Of a stretch of 64,000 bases of DNA, positions 8,811 through 17,707 are shown in pieces. The notes under the pieces were generated by a model, which was not told the origin of the DNA, did not search any database, and saw only the letters and a program-made list of their open reading frames with translations. How positions within the stretch are numbered: position 1 is the first letter of the stretch; each line of letters starts with the position of its first letter. The position numbers were made by a program, and so were the translations under genes. The stretch is from Nostoc sp. NMS8 (lineage in GTDB: Bacteria > Cyanobacteriota > Cyanobacteriia > Cyanobacteriales > Nostocaceae), in the NCBI RefSeq assembly GCF_017115045.1, contig NZ_JABXKK010000121.1:1-64000 (forward strand), in the 5' to 3' direction.

Positions 8811-9761
8811 TTAGTATCCAGCTTGCTTATCTACAACATTCCGCAAAGGCTGACCGGTTTGGTAGCGTTTGAGATTGTCGATAAACAGTTGTGCTATGCG
8901 TCCTCTTAGACGTGGCGATAAGGCTGAACAATGGGGTGTGATAAAGGCGTTCGGTAGCGACCATAAGGGACTTTCCGATGGCAGAGGTTCGGTTGCAACT
9001 GTGTCTAATCCAGCGCCAGCAATCCATCCTTCACGTAATGCGGTGATTAATGCAGCTTCATCTACTATTTCACCACGAGCAATATTAATTAGATAAGCAG
9101 ACTGACGCATAGAGCGCAATGCAGCTTCGTCAATCAAACCTTTAGTTTCTGGAGTTAATGGTGTAGCAAGAACTACATAGTCTGCTTTCGGGAGAAGCGA
9201 TCGCCACTCATCAGTACCCACAACCTTGTCAAAATTCGGTAGGGGTTCGGGATGGCGGCGACTACCCCAAACTGTGACTCCAAAGGCTTTAGCACGAGAT
9301 GCGATCGCTTGACCAATATTCCCAGTGCCGAGAATTAATAAAGTTGCGTCTGCCAACTCTTCGAGAAATACTCCTCTTACCCAAGTGTGTTCATCCTGCA
9401 AAGTTTGCAATTTTCGCAGATTCTTGGCGTGATACAGCATGAATGCTAATACAAATTCTGCAATTGGGATTGCGTGAACCCCTGCGCCATTAGTGAGAAT
9501 AATATCCTTTTGCAAAAAAGTTGGTGTGAGGATATGATTCACGCCAGCGCTTGGTGACTGTTGCCAACGTAGTGCGGGTGCTGCTGTCAGTACTTTGTCA
9601 AGGGTAGAAGTTTTTAGGTAAAATCCGTTGACATAAACTTCGGCATCACTGGCATCACCATCAAGATTACCTTCACTATCCACCTCCACAACATCTATAT
9701 TAGATGGTAGGTGTGGCTCAATATCTGCAATTAAATGATCTGGTAAGATTAGTTTCACCAT
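8811..9761 (-). CDS. D-2-hydroxyacid dehydrogenase, NAD-dependent (copy 2 of tandem pair)
   Basis: A 316-residue member of the D-isomer specific 2-hydroxyacid dehydrogenase family. It carries the Rossmann motif GTGNIG (145-150) and the catalytic triad Arg229 (in INIARGEIVDE), Glu258 (in ATEPLP) and His277 (in ITPHCSA). It reduces 2-oxoacids or oxidises D-2-hydroxyacids with NAD(H). It is a close paralogue of the gene at 10006-10953, with strongly similar openings (MVKLILPDHLIADIEPHLPS versus MKLILPLDLVADIEPHLPPD). Both lie downstream of ssuDCB on the same strand, so a role with a hydroxysulfonate such as sulfolactate is conceivable but only inferred. The 244-base gap to its paralogue suggests a separate promoter or read-through. 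Confidence 0.9.
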   Translation of the reverse strand: MVKLILPDHLIADIEPHLPSNIDVVEVDSEGNLDGDASDAEVYVNGFYLKTSTLDKVLTAAPALRWQQSPSAGVNHILTPTFLQKDIILTNGAGVHAIPIAEFVLAFMLYHAKNLRKLQTLQDEHTWVRGVFLEELADATLLILGTGNIGQAIASRAKAFGVTVWGSRRHPEPLPNFDKVVGTDEWRSLLPKADYVVLATPLTPETKGLIDEAALRSMRQSAYLINIARGEIVDEAALITALREGWIAGAGLDTVATEPLPSESPLWSLPNAFITPHCSALSPRLRGRIAQLFIDNLKRYQTGQPLRNVVDKQAGY

Positions 9762-10005
9762 TTGCTACTTCCTGATTCCATTTTGGATTTTCAAAGTGAT
9801 TGGGGACTGGGTATTCTTAGGAAAACTAATTCCCAGTCTCTAGGGCGTGTTTTTAAACCCCAAATTAGACTTGATTGCAGATTTGATTGAGAGACAAAAC
9901 CCAACGTTTACGCTGCTTTACTGGGTTTAGCTTCCCTATGGAACGCTACTCGAACGCTTAACTCAACCTAAATTTCGAGGTTGAAAATAAAACCATCCCC
10001 AGTCC
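9762..10005. repeat. Intergenic spacer with a short dispersed repeat
   Basis: Contains AAACCCAACG...CTGGGTTT (about 9896-9931), a hairpin sequence typical of small nostocalean repeats, and a GGGGACTGGG word. No gene seen. Confidence 0.4.
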
Positions 10006-10953
10006 CTAATATCCTGCTTCTTTGTCTACTACATTTCGTAACGGTTGACCAGCTTGGTAACGCTTGAGATTATCGATAAATAGTGCTATTGAACGTTGTT
10101 TACTTTTTGGGGAATGCCCGGAAGTATGGGGTGTGATAAAGATGTTAGGAAGTGACCACAAAGGACTTTCTGGTGGTAACGGTTCAGAGTTAACTGTATC
10201 TAATGCTGCACCTGCAATCCAAGCTTCTGTAAGCGCTTGGATTAATGCCGATTCATCAACTACGCCACCGCGAGCAATATTAATTAGGTAAGCATGATTT
10301 GGTAGCGATCGCAATACAGATTCATCAATAAATTCTTTGGTTTCGGGAGTTAGGGGTGTTGCAATAACTAGATAATCAACCTCTGGTAGGAGCGATCGCC
10401 ATTCATCAGCACCCACTACTTTATCAAAATTGGGTAACTCTTGGGGATGACGGCGACTGCCAATAATTCTTAAGCCGAAGGGTTTAGCACGGGCGGCAAT
10501 TTCTTGACCGATACCACCAGCGCCAAGAATTAGCAAGGTTGCATCTGTCAACTCTTCGATAGCAAAGCCTCTTTTCCAGTGACGTTCCGCCTGTAAAGCA
10601 TATAACTCTGGCAGGTGTTTGGCATGAGCCAGTATATAAGTAATTACAAATTCTGCGATCGGAATTCCATGTACTCCCGCCCCATTTGTGAGAATAATAT
10701 CTCTCTTCAAATAAGTTGGTGTCAGGATGTGATTCACCCCTGCATTTGGTGCATGATGCCAACGTAATTTAGGTGCTGCTTCTATTATTTTATGCAACGT
10801 CGGACTTCTGGATAAAAACCAACTGAAATAAACTTCAGCATCGCTTGCATCGCCGTCTAAATTTCCTTCAACATCTACCCTGACAACCTCTGTATCAGGT
10901 GGTAGATGAGGCTCAATGTCAGCAACGAGATCGAGCGGTAATATCAGTTTCAT
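10006..10953 (-). CDS. D-2-hydroxyacid dehydrogenase, NAD-dependent (copy 1 of tandem pair)
   Basis: A 315-residue D-2-hydroxyacid dehydrogenase with GAGGIG (144-149), Arg228 (INIARGGVVDE), Glu257 (SEPLP) and His276 (ITPHTSGHSP), so all catalytic residues are present. It is the upstream member of the tandem pair and shares most of its sequence with the other copy, including the long block NFDKVVG-DEWRSLLP. This points to a recent duplication. The start ATG at 10953 follows AGAGGTTATCTACC, a usable ribosome binding site. It lies 356 bases downstream of ssuB on the same strand. The substrate cannot be told from sequence. Confidence 0.9.
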   Translation of the reverse strand: MKLILPLDLVADIEPHLPPDTEVVRVDVEGNLDGDASDAEVYFSWFLSRSPTLHKIIEAAPKLRWHHAPNAGVNHILTPTYLKRDIILTNGAGVHGIPIAEFVITYILAHAKHLPELYALQAERHWKRGFAIEELTDATLLILGAGGIGQEIAARAKPFGLRIIGSRRHPQELPNFDKVVGADEWRSLLPEVDYLVIATPLTPETKEFIDESVLRSLPNHAYLINIARGGVVDESALIQALTEAWIAGAALDTVNSEPLPPESPLWSLPNIFITPHTSGHSPKSKQRSIALFIDNLKRYQAGQPLRNVVDKEAGY

Positions 10954-11309
10954 GGTAGATAACCTCTTTTATATTTATAGAACTATTTCTATAAGTTGCT
11001 TCTGTTTTCCTAAAAAATAAAGTTACTATTTTCTAATAACACCAATTCTAATAATTATTTTTAATTACAGATAAAGTCCCTAAAAACCAAAGTCATACCA
11101 TGATATTTAACAATCCTTTTCAACACTATAATTTAAATCATTCATCAAAATCTCTTTTTATTCTCTCTGCGTTCTCTGCGTCTGGGCGGTTATTTATCAA
11201 AAATTATATTTTACAAATCATATAATATTATATTGATAAAATTATTTCTCGAAGTAGCCTATTTACCGCAGCTACCTCAAGCATTCTATTAATCAACTAA
11301 CGCTAAATC
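10954..11309. other. AT-rich intergenic region between ssuB and the hydroxyacid dehydrogenases
   Basis: Very AT-rich, with one repeated word (TCTCTGCGTTCTCTGCGTCT around 11166) typical of dispersed cyanobacterial repeats. It probably contains the promoter for the 10953 gene. No gene seen. Confidence 0.45.
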
Positions 11310-12086
11310 TTAACTACTCAACTGCAACAATTGATTATTTGGTTGAGAACCTTCATTGCTCATGACTCGCTCTAAAACGGCTTCTCTGATATTGATAAAC
11401 ACTTCGCTACTTCTGTCTCGCGGCCGTGAAAGTCTCACAGGTAAATCTACAGAAATCTGTCCTTCATCAATCACTATCACTCGATCTCCCAACGCCACAG
11501 CCTCTTCCACATCATGAGTAACCAAAAAGGCAGTAAATCTCCGCTCTTGCCACAGATTTTCAATCAAACCCTGCATCTCTAAGCGAGTTAAAGCATCCAA
11601 GGCTCCCAAAGGTTCATCTAACAATAACAAACGGGGTTGACTAACTAATGCTCTTGCCAATGATACCCGTTGCCGTTGTCCACCAGATAAAACATGAGGC
11701 CACTCATCAGCCCGATCTTTGAGTCCGACTTTATCGAGTGCCCACAAAGCTTTTTCACGCCAATCACCTTGCAAGCCTAACCCTACGTTTTGGATAACGC
11801 GCTTCCACGGTAACAAACGGGGGTCTTGAAACATCACTCTTACAGAACCACTGAGTCTACGTAGTGGTTCTCCATCTAGTAGTATTCCGCCGGAAGTTGC
11901 TTTATCTAATCCTGACACAAGACGCAATAAGGTACTCTTACCACAACCACTTCGTCCGACAATAGCGACAAACTCACCTGCTTCAACTTCTAAATTGAAC
12001 GAGTTTAAAACAGTTTTCTTGCCAAAAGCTTTCGTCAAATCCAAAATACTTAGTTGTGTACCCTGTACATTTGAACTCACTTGCAA
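11310..12086 (-). CDS. ssuB: Aliphatic sulfonate ABC transporter ATP-binding protein
   Basis: A 258-residue ABC ATPase with all motifs: Walker A GRSGCGKST (44-52), Q-loop (Gln87 in MFQDPRLLPW), signature LSGGQRQR (133-140), Walker B LLLLDEP (153-159), D-loop GALD, and the H-loop VTHDVEEA. Within the nitrate/sulfonate/taurine (NitT/TauT) family, the short length and the PRLLPWKRV stretch fit SsuB. It energises uptake of alkanesulfonates through SsuC at the inner membrane. It lies 41 bases after the permease, in the order ssuD-ssuC-ssuB. No ssuA is in the operon; candidate binding proteins lie 14-29 kb away. Confidence 0.93.
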   Translation of the reverse strand: MQVSSNVQGTQLSILDLTKAFGKKTVLNSFNLEVEAGEFVAIVGRSGCGKSTLLRLVSGLDKATSGGILLDGEPLRRLSGSVRVMFQDPRLLPWKRVIQNVGLGLQGDWREKALWALDKVGLKDRADEWPHVLSGGQRQRVSLARALVSQPRLLLLDEPLGALDALTRLEMQGLIENLWQERRFTAFLVTHDVEEAVALGDRVIVIDEGQISVDLPVRLSRPRDRSSEVFINIREAVLERVMSNEGSQPNNQLLQLSS

Positions 12087-12127
12087 AACCTCCTTGTTTA
12101 CAACAATTGGAATTTAATTACTTACAT

Positions 12128-12961
12128 TTATGACTTTTGATAATTGGGGTTCCAAGCCAAGAATTTTGTTTCTAATCCTCTGGCAACGGTGTCTGCTAAT
12201 TTACCCAGTAGTGCATAGATTACAATACTCAAAACCACAACATCGGTTTGCATAAACTCACGGGCATTCATTGCCATATAACCAAGGCCGGAATCTGCCG
12301 CGATCGTTTCTGCCACAATTAGTGTCAGCCACATAATCCCCAAGGAAAAACGGACGCCAACAAGAATTGAAGACAATGCTCCTGGAAAAATGATTTGCCA
12401 CAGAAGTTGTGGTGTTTTCAATCCATAGACTTTTCCCATTTCAATCAATCCAGGATCAACACTACGGATGCCATGAAATGTATTGAGATATAACGGGAAA
12501 AATACCCCCATAGACACTAGAAATAATCTAGCTTGATCGCCAATACCAAACCAGAGAATCACTAGGGGAATTAATGCCAAATTGGGGATGGTACGGAGCA
12601 TTTGCAAGGAACTATCCAAAAACTTTTCTGCTACGCGGGAAAAGCCATTGAGTAATCCCAAACCGAAGCCAATACTGCCACCAACTATAAAACCAGATAT
12701 TGCCCGTCCAGCACTAATTCCTATATTTTGGAACAGTTCTCCAGTTGAGCCTAGTTTAATCGCTGTAGCGATTACACCACTTGGCGCTGGTAAAATTCTG
12801 GTTGAAAGTAGACCAGTTCTGGAAGCAAGTTCCCAAAGAACTAATATGGTAATAGGCACAATCCAAGGAACTATCTGCTGAAATTGTTGATTTTCCCACA
12901 ATTCGTTCAGGGATATTGGATTGTTGTTATTGCTTTTGGTGCGTTTAAGGGTAATAGTCAT
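12128..12961 (-). CDS. ssuC: Aliphatic sulfonate ABC transporter permease
   Basis: An integral membrane protein of about 277 residues with some six hydrophobic helices and the binding-protein-dependent transport fold (EAA-like loop MGKVYGLKTPQLLWQIIFPG). It forms the channel that works with SsuB. Typical SsuC features include WELASRTGLLSTRILPAPS near the N-terminus and GIMWLTLIVAETIAADSGLG near the C-terminus. The frame extends 11 codons upstream to a GTG at 12994. I prefer the ATG at 12961 (MTITLKRTKS), but neither has a strong ribosome binding site, so the start is uncertain. It lies between ssuD and ssuB. Confidence 0.92.
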   Translation of the reverse strand: MTITLKRTKSNNNNPISLNELWENQQFQQIVPWIVPITILVLWELASRTGLLSTRILPAPSGVIATAIKLGSTGELFQNIGISAGRAISGFIVGGSIGFGLGLLNGFSRVAEKFLDSSLQMLRTIPNLALIPLVILWFGIGDQARLFLVSMGVFFPLYLNTFHGIRSVDPGLIEMGKVYGLKTPQLLWQIIFPGALSSILVGVRFSLGIMWLTLIVAETIAADSGLGYMAMNAREFMQTDVVVLSIVIYALLGKLADTVARGLETKFLAWNPNYQKS

Positions 12962-13091
12962 GGAATTTGGTATTTTAGATTTTAGATTGTCCACAAGGAT
13001 GAATCTAGAAGCAGCAAATTTCGGATTTTAGACTTTAAATTTGGCGTTTTTACTTAATCCAAAGTTCCAAATCCAAAATCTAAAATTGGCA

Positions 13092-14240
13092 TCATGAAGC
13101 ACTCGTTAGTTGTTTAGAAAATTTTTCATTGGCGATGATTTCGCCAACAGGACTCAAAACTGGTGGTGTTAAAGGTGCAGGTTCGTTCTGCAAAGGTAGA
13201 CGTGGAAATAATAATTCAGCGGTACGATACGCTTCTTCTAAATGGGGATATCCAGAGAAAACGAAAGTTTCTATCCCCAAATTGCGATATTCCAGCATCC
13301 TCGCGGCAACGGTGTCGGGGTCTCCAACTAGGGCCGTACCAGCACCACCCCGCACCAATCCAATTCCTGTCCACAGGTTGGGGCTAATCTCTAAAGTTTT
13401 TTTACTACCGCTATGTAGTTGGCTCATGCGCCGCTGTCCTTCAGAGTCAGAACTAGCAAGGCCTTTTTGAGCTTTAGCGATCGCATCCTCATCCACATAC
13501 TTAATTAGCTCATTGGCCGCATCCCAAGCAGCTGACTCGGTTTCTCGCACAATTACATGCAGGCGAATCCCAAAACGGACTGTTCTACCTTGTTCAGCCG
13601 CTAATTTTCGGACTTCGGCAATCTTTTGAGCCACTTGTTGCGGAGGTTCGCCCCAAGTCAGGTAAACATCTATATGTTTAGCAGCAACCCGCTTGGCAGC
13701 AGCAGATGAGCCGCCAAACCACAAAGGTGGATAAGGTTTTTGTACTGGTGGGAATAAGAGTTTACCGCCTTTGATATCCAGGTATTTTCCCTGAAAATCG
13801 ACTGTTTCCCCGCTGATAATACCCCGCCAAACTGTCAGAAATTCGTCGGTTAAATCATAGCGATCGTCATGACTAAGATGCAGTCCATCACCGGCCAGTT
13901 GTACAGGATCTCCACCTGTCACCACATTAATCAACAATCTTCCTTTAGAAATCCGGTCAAATGTTGCTGCCATTCTTGCAGCAGCACCAGGGGAAGTAAT
14001 TCCTGGACGAATTGCCACCAGAAATTTCATCTGCTTGGTGACAGATATAAAAGCAGCGGCAGTTATCCAAGCATCTTCACAAGAACTTCCTGTGGGTAAC
14101 AATGCGCCCGTGTAGCCTAAATTATCTACAGCTTGGGCAATTTGCTGCAAATAATCAGGTGTAGCAACACGAGAGCCTATATTTGTGCCTAAATAGCGTC
14201 CATCATGAGATCCAGTAGGAATAAACCAAAGAATTTGCAT
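13092..14240 (-). CDS. ssuD: FMNH2-dependent alkanesulfonate monooxygenase
   Basis: A 382-residue bacterial-luciferase-fold enzyme that uses O2 and FMNH2 to release sulfite from alkanesulfonates, giving the aldehyde. The whole sequence matches SsuD: MQILWFIPTGSHDGRYLG at the start, active-site Cys54 (LPTGSSCEDAW), Arg226 and His228 (GIRLHVIVRE), SQLHSGSKKTLEISPNLWTG, and GLVRGGAGTALVGDPDTVA. These positions coincide with the numbering of the E. coli enzyme as I recall it. It is the first gene of ssuDCB. No ssuE flavin reductase was seen in the window, so reduced FMN must come from elsewhere. Confidence 0.96.
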   Translation of the reverse strand: MQILWFIPTGSHDGRYLGTNIGSRVATPDYLQQIAQAVDNLGYTGALLPTGSSCEDAWITAAAFISVTKQMKFLVAIRPGITSPGAAARMAATFDRISKGRLLINVVTGGDPVQLAGDGLHLSHDDRYDLTDEFLTVWRGIISGETVDFQGKYLDIKGGKLLFPPVQKPYPPLWFGGSSAAAKRVAAKHIDVYLTWGEPPQQVAQKIAEVRKLAAEQGRTVRFGIRLHVIVRETESAAWDAANELIKYVDEDAIAKAQKGLASSDSEGQRRMSQLHSGSKKTLEISPNLWTGIGLVRGGAGTALVGDPDTVAARMLEYRNLGIETFVFSGYPHLEEAYRTAELLFPRLPLQNEPAPLTPPVLSPVGEIIANEKFSKQLTSAS

Positions 14241-14650
14241 CTGTGTCAGGCAGGGTAAGGATAAAGTCTACGGTAGCTCGACCGAATTGCCGTAGTTTAT
14301 AGTCAGTATTTTACAGGAAATTATTTAAAACGCCAGTAATAGATTAACGATTCATAAAGAATAACTGCCCACAAAATTGACTTTTTCATGAGCAGTTCTG
14401 ATAATCATGACACTTTTGTTGCAACAATGGCTGTCGTGAAGAATACAAGTTTTGTGTTAATTACTCACATTTTTCTGTGATTCTGAAGTATTTACCTTCG
14501 GTTTGATCGATAGAAGCCTTGCTCCTTGTAGTTTCTTTGTCTGTGCCTGAATAAAGGTTATGATCGCTCATGGCTAAAACTATCTAATATTATAGACATT
14601 TGCTGAAAAAGAATGTAGAGACAGGAACTTGAATTGGGCTTCTCTACGAG
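14241..14650. promoter_or_regulatory. Divergent intergenic region upstream of ssuD and the TVP38 gene
   Basis: A roughly 410-base divergent spacer that must hold the ssuDCB promoter and the promoter of the TVP38 gene. It contains a possible 36-codon minus-strand ORF at 14461-14571 (listed separately). No specific operator could be assigned. Confidence 0.4.
14461..14571 (-). CDS. Possible 36-residue small ORF upstream of ssuD
   Basis: ATG (14571) to TAA (14461) encodes a hydrophilic peptide starting MSDHNLYSGTDKETTRSKAS and ending GKYFRITEKCE. It lies in the ssuD leader on the same strand, 220 bases before the ssuD start. It has no clear ribosome binding site and no family I recognise. It may be chance, a gene remnant, or a leader peptide. 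Confidence 0.2.
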   Translation of the reverse strand: MSDHNLYSGTDKETTRSKASIDQTEGKYFRITEKCE

Positions 14651-15454
14651 ATGCGATCGCCCCGCTACGCTAAAGTGCTTCCACAAGGATTTAAATTTGA
14701 GAAAGATTGGGTTGAGTTACAAAAAAGTAGGAGTAAAGTTCTAGTGTGGAACTTGAAAGCTGGTATCTTGCTACTCACACTGAGTTGCATAATTGCAACT
14801 GGTATAGCAGTATATCTTCTTGGCGGTATTGAACCAGCCCAAATCCAAGCATTGCTAAAATCTTCTGGTATTTGGGCACCTGTGATTTATATTGCCCTGT
14901 ACGTTGTCGCAACGATGTTAGTTTTGCCCTCAACGGTACTAAATTTGACTGGAGGTGCAATTTTTGGCCCTTGGCTGGGTACTGTCTGGACTAGTGTTGG
15001 AGCAGTGATTGCGGCAATAATTGCCTTTATTTTTACTCGGACTATTGGACGCCAAACAGTGGCAAAACGACTAGCAGGACGCTGGCAAGCTATGGATGCT
15101 GAGGTGCGTCGGGGAGGGCTTTTTTATATGTTTGCCATCCGACTAGTACCGATTATGCCCTACGGCTTGGTCAACTTTGTTGCAGGACTGACTTCGATCA
15201 GCTTTAAAGATTATGTTTTAGGTACAACACTAGGAACAGTACCAAGTGTCTTGCCTTTTGTACTACTAGGTAGTTCTGGTTTAAAAGCAGTCAATACAGG
15301 CGATTTCTTGCCGCTAGTACTTGCCTTAGGCTTAACGGCAACGCTGGTAGCAGGGTCTACTTGGTATCGCCATCGTCGGACTTTTCCTCAAAAAGCTGTA
15401 GAAAGGCTTAAAGAATCAGACTCTTCAGATGATATTAACTCAAAGAATAAATAA
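14651..15454 (+). CDS. TVP38/TMEM64 (DedA-like) family membrane protein
   Basis: A 267-residue inner-membrane protein of the VTT/TVP38 family. It has a hydrophobic helix at about 36-60, the conserved early motif LVLPSTVLNLTGGAIFGPWLG, a second motif FYMFAIRLVPIMPYGLVNFVAGLTSIS, and further helices to about residue 245, then a basic Ser/Asp-rich tail. Family members are linked to lipid scrambling or membrane homeostasis; the exact role here is unknown. It is followed after 107 bases by a glycosyltransferase with membrane anchors, which suggests envelope-related work. The ATG is embedded in GAGATGCGATCGC, with the HIP1 octamer within the first codons. Confidence 0.88.
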   Translation: MRSPRYAKVLPQGFKFEKDWVELQKSRSKVLVWNLKAGILLLTLSCIIATGIAVYLLGGIEPAQIQALLKSSGIWAPVIYIALYVVATMLVLPSTVLNLTGGAIFGPWLGTVWTSVGAVIAAIIAFIFTRTIGRQTVAKRLAGRWQAMDAEVRRGGLFYMFAIRLVPIMPYGLVNFVAGLTSISFKDYVLGTTLGTVPSVLPFVLLGSSGLKAVNTGDFLPLVLALGLTATLVAGSTWYRHRRTFPQKAVERLKESDSSDDINSKNK

Positions 15455-15561
15455 ATTATAACAATCTAACTTGAGTTTTACTAAGTATACTGAGAACCAA
15501 ACCCTTGCGATCACAAGCAGTCTGTCAGCTTGGCTGTTCAAAAATTAAACAAAATTTTTAG

Positions 15562-16578
15562 ATGCTACCAAAGTATTCATTCATTGTTCCAATTTATAAC
15601 GAAGAAGAAATTATTCCAGAACTATACCGTAGACTGAGCGCAGTAATGAATCGGCTGGATGGTCTTGTCGAATTAATTTTGATCGATGATGGTAGCCGCG
15701 ATCGCTCCCTACAATTACTGCGAGACCTCCATCAAAAAGACCCGCGCATTTGCTACTTGAGCTTTGCTCGTAACTTTGGTCATCAAATTGCAGTTACAGC
15801 GGGTCTTAATTTTGTTCGGGGTCAAGTTATCGTCATCCTAGATGCTGACCTACAAGACCCACCAGAACTTATCCCCGACATGGTTGAAAAATGGCGACAG
15901 GGCTATCAGGTCGTCTACGCCCAACGCACTCAACGTCTTCAGGAAGGATGGTTTAAGCGTTTGACTGCCTATTCCTTTTATCGCCTCCTTAAGAAGTTGG
16001 CAGATGTAGAGATTCCTACTGATACAGGCGATTTTTGTTTAATGGATCGGCAGATTGTAAATATTCTTAATTCTATGCCAGAACGTACCCGTTATATTCG
16101 TGGTCTACGTTCTTGGGTTGGCTTTCAGCAAACAGCAATTAGGTTCGAGCGCGACCCCCGCTTTGCTGGGGAAGTTAAATATACTTTTAGCAAATCCTTG
16201 GCTCTTGCTATTAATGGTCTAGTGTCCTTTTCAATAGTGCCACTGCGATTATCAACCTACTTAGGGTTAGTAGCGGCGGCGGCGGCCATCTTGATGGCTC
16301 TATTAGTCTTGTATTGGCGTCTTTTTGTGCCTCATTCGCCTTTAACCGGGTTTACGATTATTTTGATGGCAATTTTCTTTCTCGGATCTGTCCAGTTGGT
16401 TAGTGTTGGCATCTTGGGTGAATATATAGGACGCATCTACGAAGAAGTTAAAGCCAGACCCCTCTATACTTTGGCAGAGGTAGCTGGTTTTGATCGCAAA
16501 TCTTCCAACTCAACAAGCAATCCTGACAAACTAGATAATCTAGAAGATCCTACTATGCAAAATCTAGATAAGTATTGA
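15562..16578 (+). CDS. Family 2 glycosyltransferase, dolichol/polyprenol-phosphate sugar transferase type (GtrB/DPM1-like)
   Basis: A 338-residue protein. The N-terminal GT-A domain has FIVPIYNEEE (8-17), the IDDGSRDRS motif (41-49), LDADLQDPPEL (about 93-103, metal-binding DAD) and TDTGDFCLMDR. Two C-terminal membrane helices follow, at about 230-253 and 265-290 (GLVAAAAAILMALLVLYW; GFTIILMAIFFLGSVQLVS), with the ending ILGEYIGRIYEEVKARPLY. It most likely transfers a sugar from a nucleotide donor to a polyprenyl phosphate at the inner face of the membrane. The final ~30 residues are polar and Asn-rich. The sugar is unknown. Confidence 0.9.
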   Translation: MLPKYSFIVPIYNEEEIIPELYRRLSAVMNRLDGLVELILIDDGSRDRSLQLLRDLHQKDPRICYLSFARNFGHQIAVTAGLNFVRGQVIVILDADLQDPPELIPDMVEKWRQGYQVVYAQRTQRLQEGWFKRLTAYSFYRLLKKLADVEIPTDTGDFCLMDRQIVNILNSMPERTRYIRGLRSWVGFQQTAIRFERDPRFAGEVKYTFSKSLALAINGLVSFSIVPLRLSTYLGLVAAAAAILMALLVLYWRLFVPHSPLTGFTIILMAIFFLGSVQLVSVGILGEYIGRIYEEVKARPLYTLAEVAGFDRKSSNSTSNPDKLDNLEDPTMQNLDKY

Positions 16579-16652
16579 CAAAGAAAGGCAGTCCCGATAA
16601 AACGAGTTTCAAAAGCGTTGGATGAAAGAATGACTGGGGATTGGGGACTGGG

Positions 16653-16793
16653 ATGTTAATGCAAGCTCAGATGCCCTATACCGTTTTGCGCGATCGCGTT
16701 TTAACTCATCCAACAATGACTGAAGGGTTAAATCTGCTATTCTCATGTGATGCAACAGAACCGATAACACTTCAATGGTTCATACAAATCTAG
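16653..16793 (+). pseudogene. C-terminal fragment of a mercuric-reductase-like pyridine nucleotide-disulfide oxidoreductase
   Basis: A 46-codon frame reads MPYTVLRDRVLTHPTMTEGL followed by NLLFS, which matches the extreme C-terminus of the dimerisation domain of mercuric reductase/lipoamide dehydrogenase-like proteins (pattern MPYTxLRDxVLTHPTMxEGLN-LF). Nothing upstream continues the gene, so only the tail survives. It lies directly ahead of the SDR gene and is followed by TAG at 16791. Confidence 0.55.
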
Positions 16794-16814
16794 AATCCCC
16801 ATCAAATTAACATA

Positions 16815-17564
16815 ATGAAAAAACTAGAAGGAAAAATCGCCCTTATCACAGGTGGCAATAGTGGTATCGGTCTTGCCACTGCCAAACAGTTTGTTGCTGA
16901 AGGTGCCTATGTCTACATTACGGGTCGTCGCCAAGTCGAACTGGATGCTGCTGTAGAAGCTATTGGTAAAAATGTTACGGCTGTACAGAGTGATGTTTCT
17001 AATCTGGCAGACCTGGATCGTCTGTTTGCCACCATTAAGCAAGAGCAAGGACACCTCGATATCATCTTTGCTAATGCTGGCGGTGGACAAATTGCCGCAC
17101 TTGGAGCAATCACTGAGGAACACTTTGACAAAACATTCAACATCAACGTTAAAGGTTTGCTGTTCACCGTACAAAAGGCACTGCCACTGTTACCAGAGGG
17201 CGCTTCTATTATCCTGAATGCTTCGATTACTTCTATAAAAGGTACGCCAGCATTCAGTGTTTACAGCGCCACCAAAGCCGCCGTGAGATCATTTGCTCGG
17301 AATTGGATACTCGACCTCAAAGAACGCAAGATCCGAGTGAATGCCATTAGTCCTGGTGTGGTTCCGACTCCTGGTTACGATCATTTGGGACTGAATGACC
17401 AGCAGTTGCAAGAATTCGTGGACAGCCAAGCCAGCACCATCCCACTGGGACGAGTCGGCAAACCCGATGAAATTGCCAAAGCCGTTGTCTTTCTCGCTTC
17501 AGACGATAGCAGCTTTGTGAACGGCATTGAGTTATTTGTTGATGGCGGTATGGCACAGATTTGA
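16815..17564 (+). CDS. Short-chain dehydrogenase/reductase (SDR, classical)
   Basis: A 249-residue classical SDR with the cofactor motif TGGNSGIG (12-19), NAG (87-89), catalytic Ser137, Tyr150 and Lys154 (YSATK), and the C-terminal FVNGIELFVDGG. Arg38-Arg39 after strand 2 (ITGRRQ) suggests preference for NADP(H). It reduces or oxidises an unidentified carbonyl or alcohol. Downstream, after 19 bases and a good AAAGGAG site, lies a broken MOSC gene, so it was probably the first gene of a two-gene operon. It is flanked on both sides by gene fragments. Confidence 0.92.
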   Translation: MKKLEGKIALITGGNSGIGLATAKQFVAEGAYVYITGRRQVELDAAVEAIGKNVTAVQSDVSNLADLDRLFATIKQEQGHLDIIFANAGGGQIAALGAITEEHFDKTFNINVKGLLFTVQKALPLLPEGASIILNASITSIKGTPAFSVYSATKAAVRSFARNWILDLKERKIRVNAISPGVVPTPGYDHLGLNDQQLQEFVDSQASTIPLGRVGKPDEIAKAVVFLASDDSSFVNGIELFVDGGMAQI

Positions 17565-17583
17565 AGTCCAAAAGGAGTTAAAG

Positions 17584-17707
17584 ATGAAGCTTATTTCTGT
17601 TAATAGTCGGGCTGCCGCGTGAAGTGCCCTGGAAAGGAAAAGCCGTCCGCACTGGAATTTTCAAAGAGCCAGTTAAGAATGGCACCAAGAAAAGGGACAA
17701 TCGTTGA
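17584..17707 (+). pseudogene. MOSC-domain protein, N-terminal fragment with frameshift
   Basis: ATG at 17584, preceded by AAAGGAG, begins MKLISVN. A +1 shift at about 17603 then gives VGLPREVPWKGKAVRTGIFK followed by EPVKNGT, which matches the conserved start of YiiM/MOSC proteins (VGLPRxVxWxGKxVxTGIFKxPV). The frame ends at 17705-17707 and the molybdenum-cofactor sulfurase-like core is missing. The gene is broken by a frameshift and by truncation. Confidence 0.7.
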
